NCBI GenBank assembly: GCA_009784625.1
Contig: WRBI01000001.1
Coordinates: forward strand, 62,001-126,000
Length of the DNA stretch: 64,000 bases
DNA from: Oscillospiraceae bacterium
Lineage (GTDB): Bacteria > Bacillota > Clostridia > Oscillospirales > Ruminococcaceae
Direction of reading: 5' to 3'
Under the pieces are notes generated by a model, which saw only the letters and a list, made by a program, of their open reading frames with translations, made no database searches and was not told the DNA's origin. Position numbers and translations under genes: made by a program. Numbering within the stretch: the first letter of the stretch is position 1; the number at the start of each line of letters is the position of its first letter. Shown here in pieces: positions 63,798 through 64,000 of this stretch.

Positions 63798-64000
63798 ATG
63801 GCAAAATCTATAAGAACCAAAGAAGATCAACGGCGATATAATATGAGCCGCATTAAAAGCAAAGATACAACGATTGAAACTAACTTTAGAAAAGCGCTTT
63901 GGCATGAGGGGATAAGATACAGAAAGAATTACAGTCAGCTTCCTGGAAAACCAGATATTGCTGTCACAAAATATCGGATTGCAATTTTTTGTGATGGGGA
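63798..64000 (+). CDS. vsr: Very short patch repair endonuclease, N-terminal part (cut by window end)
   Basis: The first 67 codons show the Vsr pattern: RRYNMSRIKSKDTTIE, FRKALWHEGIRYRKNY, then LPGKPDIAVTKYRIAIFCDG, which contains the catalytic Asp region of the PD-(D/E)xK-like fold. Vsr nicks 5' of T:G mismatches caused by deamination of 5-methylcytosine, so a cytosine-5 DNA methyltransferase or restriction-modification system is expected next to it. ATG 63798 with AAAGGAGG upstream. Confidence 0.9.
   Translation, partial: MAKSIRTKEDQRRYNMSRIKSKDTTIETNFRKALWHEGIRYRKNYSQLPGKPDIAVTKYRIAIFCDG

Larger units (their letters stand above)
59516..64000. mobile_element. Integrative element inserted in tepA (right end outside window)
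   Basis: It contains the recombinase, a small protein gene, a RepA-like ATPase, repeats and the start of vsr. Base composition changes from GC-rich to AT-rich beyond about 61.5 kb, unlike the host region. No structural phage or conjugation gene is visible, so its type (small ICE/IME, phage remnant or genomic island) is open. Confidence 0.8.

Overview
The window looks like a chromosomal contig from an anaerobic, fairly GC-rich Bacillota (Clostridia-type). The evidence is a tepA–ylzJ–uppP–ftsK/spoIIIE block, AAGGAGG-type ribosome binding sites with many GTG/TTG starts, a purine riboswitch, a YgfK/SsnA/YgeW-X-Y purine-catabolic cluster and a clostridial-style arabinose locus. I cannot name the species. 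No rRNA, tRNA or CRISPR array was seen.

Left third (1–24.4 kb): purine uptake and breakdown. Minus-strand genes encode a BMP-family (nucleoside-type) ABC transporter, a three-subunit xanthine dehydrogenase-type molybdenum hydroxylase and a guanine deaminase. A guanine-type purine riboswitch with its own promoter (8187–8377) lies in front of the deaminase. Further upstream on the same strand are ygfK (Fe-S flavoprotein) and ssnA (amidohydrolase). Divergent plus-strand genes encode a PLP enzyme of unknown substrate, diaminopropionate ammonia-lyase (ygeX), a YheO/PAS-HTH regulator, ygeY peptidase, ygeW carbamoyltransferase-like protein, an NCS2 purine permease, a single-chain xanthine dehydrogenase-like hydroxylase and carbamate kinase. 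Together this is the anaerobic purine/urate catabolic gene set, probably ending in carbamoyl phosphate and ATP.

Middle (24.4–45.6 kb): an NhaC antiporter; then a pentose/galactose locus with divergent araD–ribulokinase and galK–galE–galT–araR–arabinose isomerase-like genes plus a 40-aa membrane peptide; a membrane protein with a spermidine-synthase-like domain; a complete branched-chain amino acid ABC operon (livJHMGF); and threonine dehydrogenase plus glycine C-acetyltransferase. A ~200-bp MITE with TA ends separates those last two genes and supplies the last base of the tdh stop codon.

Right part (45.6–59.5 kb): a long minus-strand series of envelope and housekeeping genes: tepA fragment, ylzJ, uppP, a 43-aa membrane protein, ftsK/spoIIIE, a lipoprotein, a YgiQ-type radical SAM protein, a ComEC-like metallo-beta-lactamase protein and a very large alpha-2-macroglobulin-like protein with four 90-bp repeats.

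Right end (59.5–64 kb): a mobile element has split tepA. A serine recombinase gene ends exactly where the remaining tepA reading frame resumes, sharing its TAA in frame. The element also carries a small protein, a RepA-like AAA ATPase with a repeat-filled, partly duplicated upstream region, a hairpin-rich GC island and the start of a vsr endonuclease gene cut by the window end. Its other end, the 5' part of tepA and any restriction-modification or defence cargo lie outside the window.
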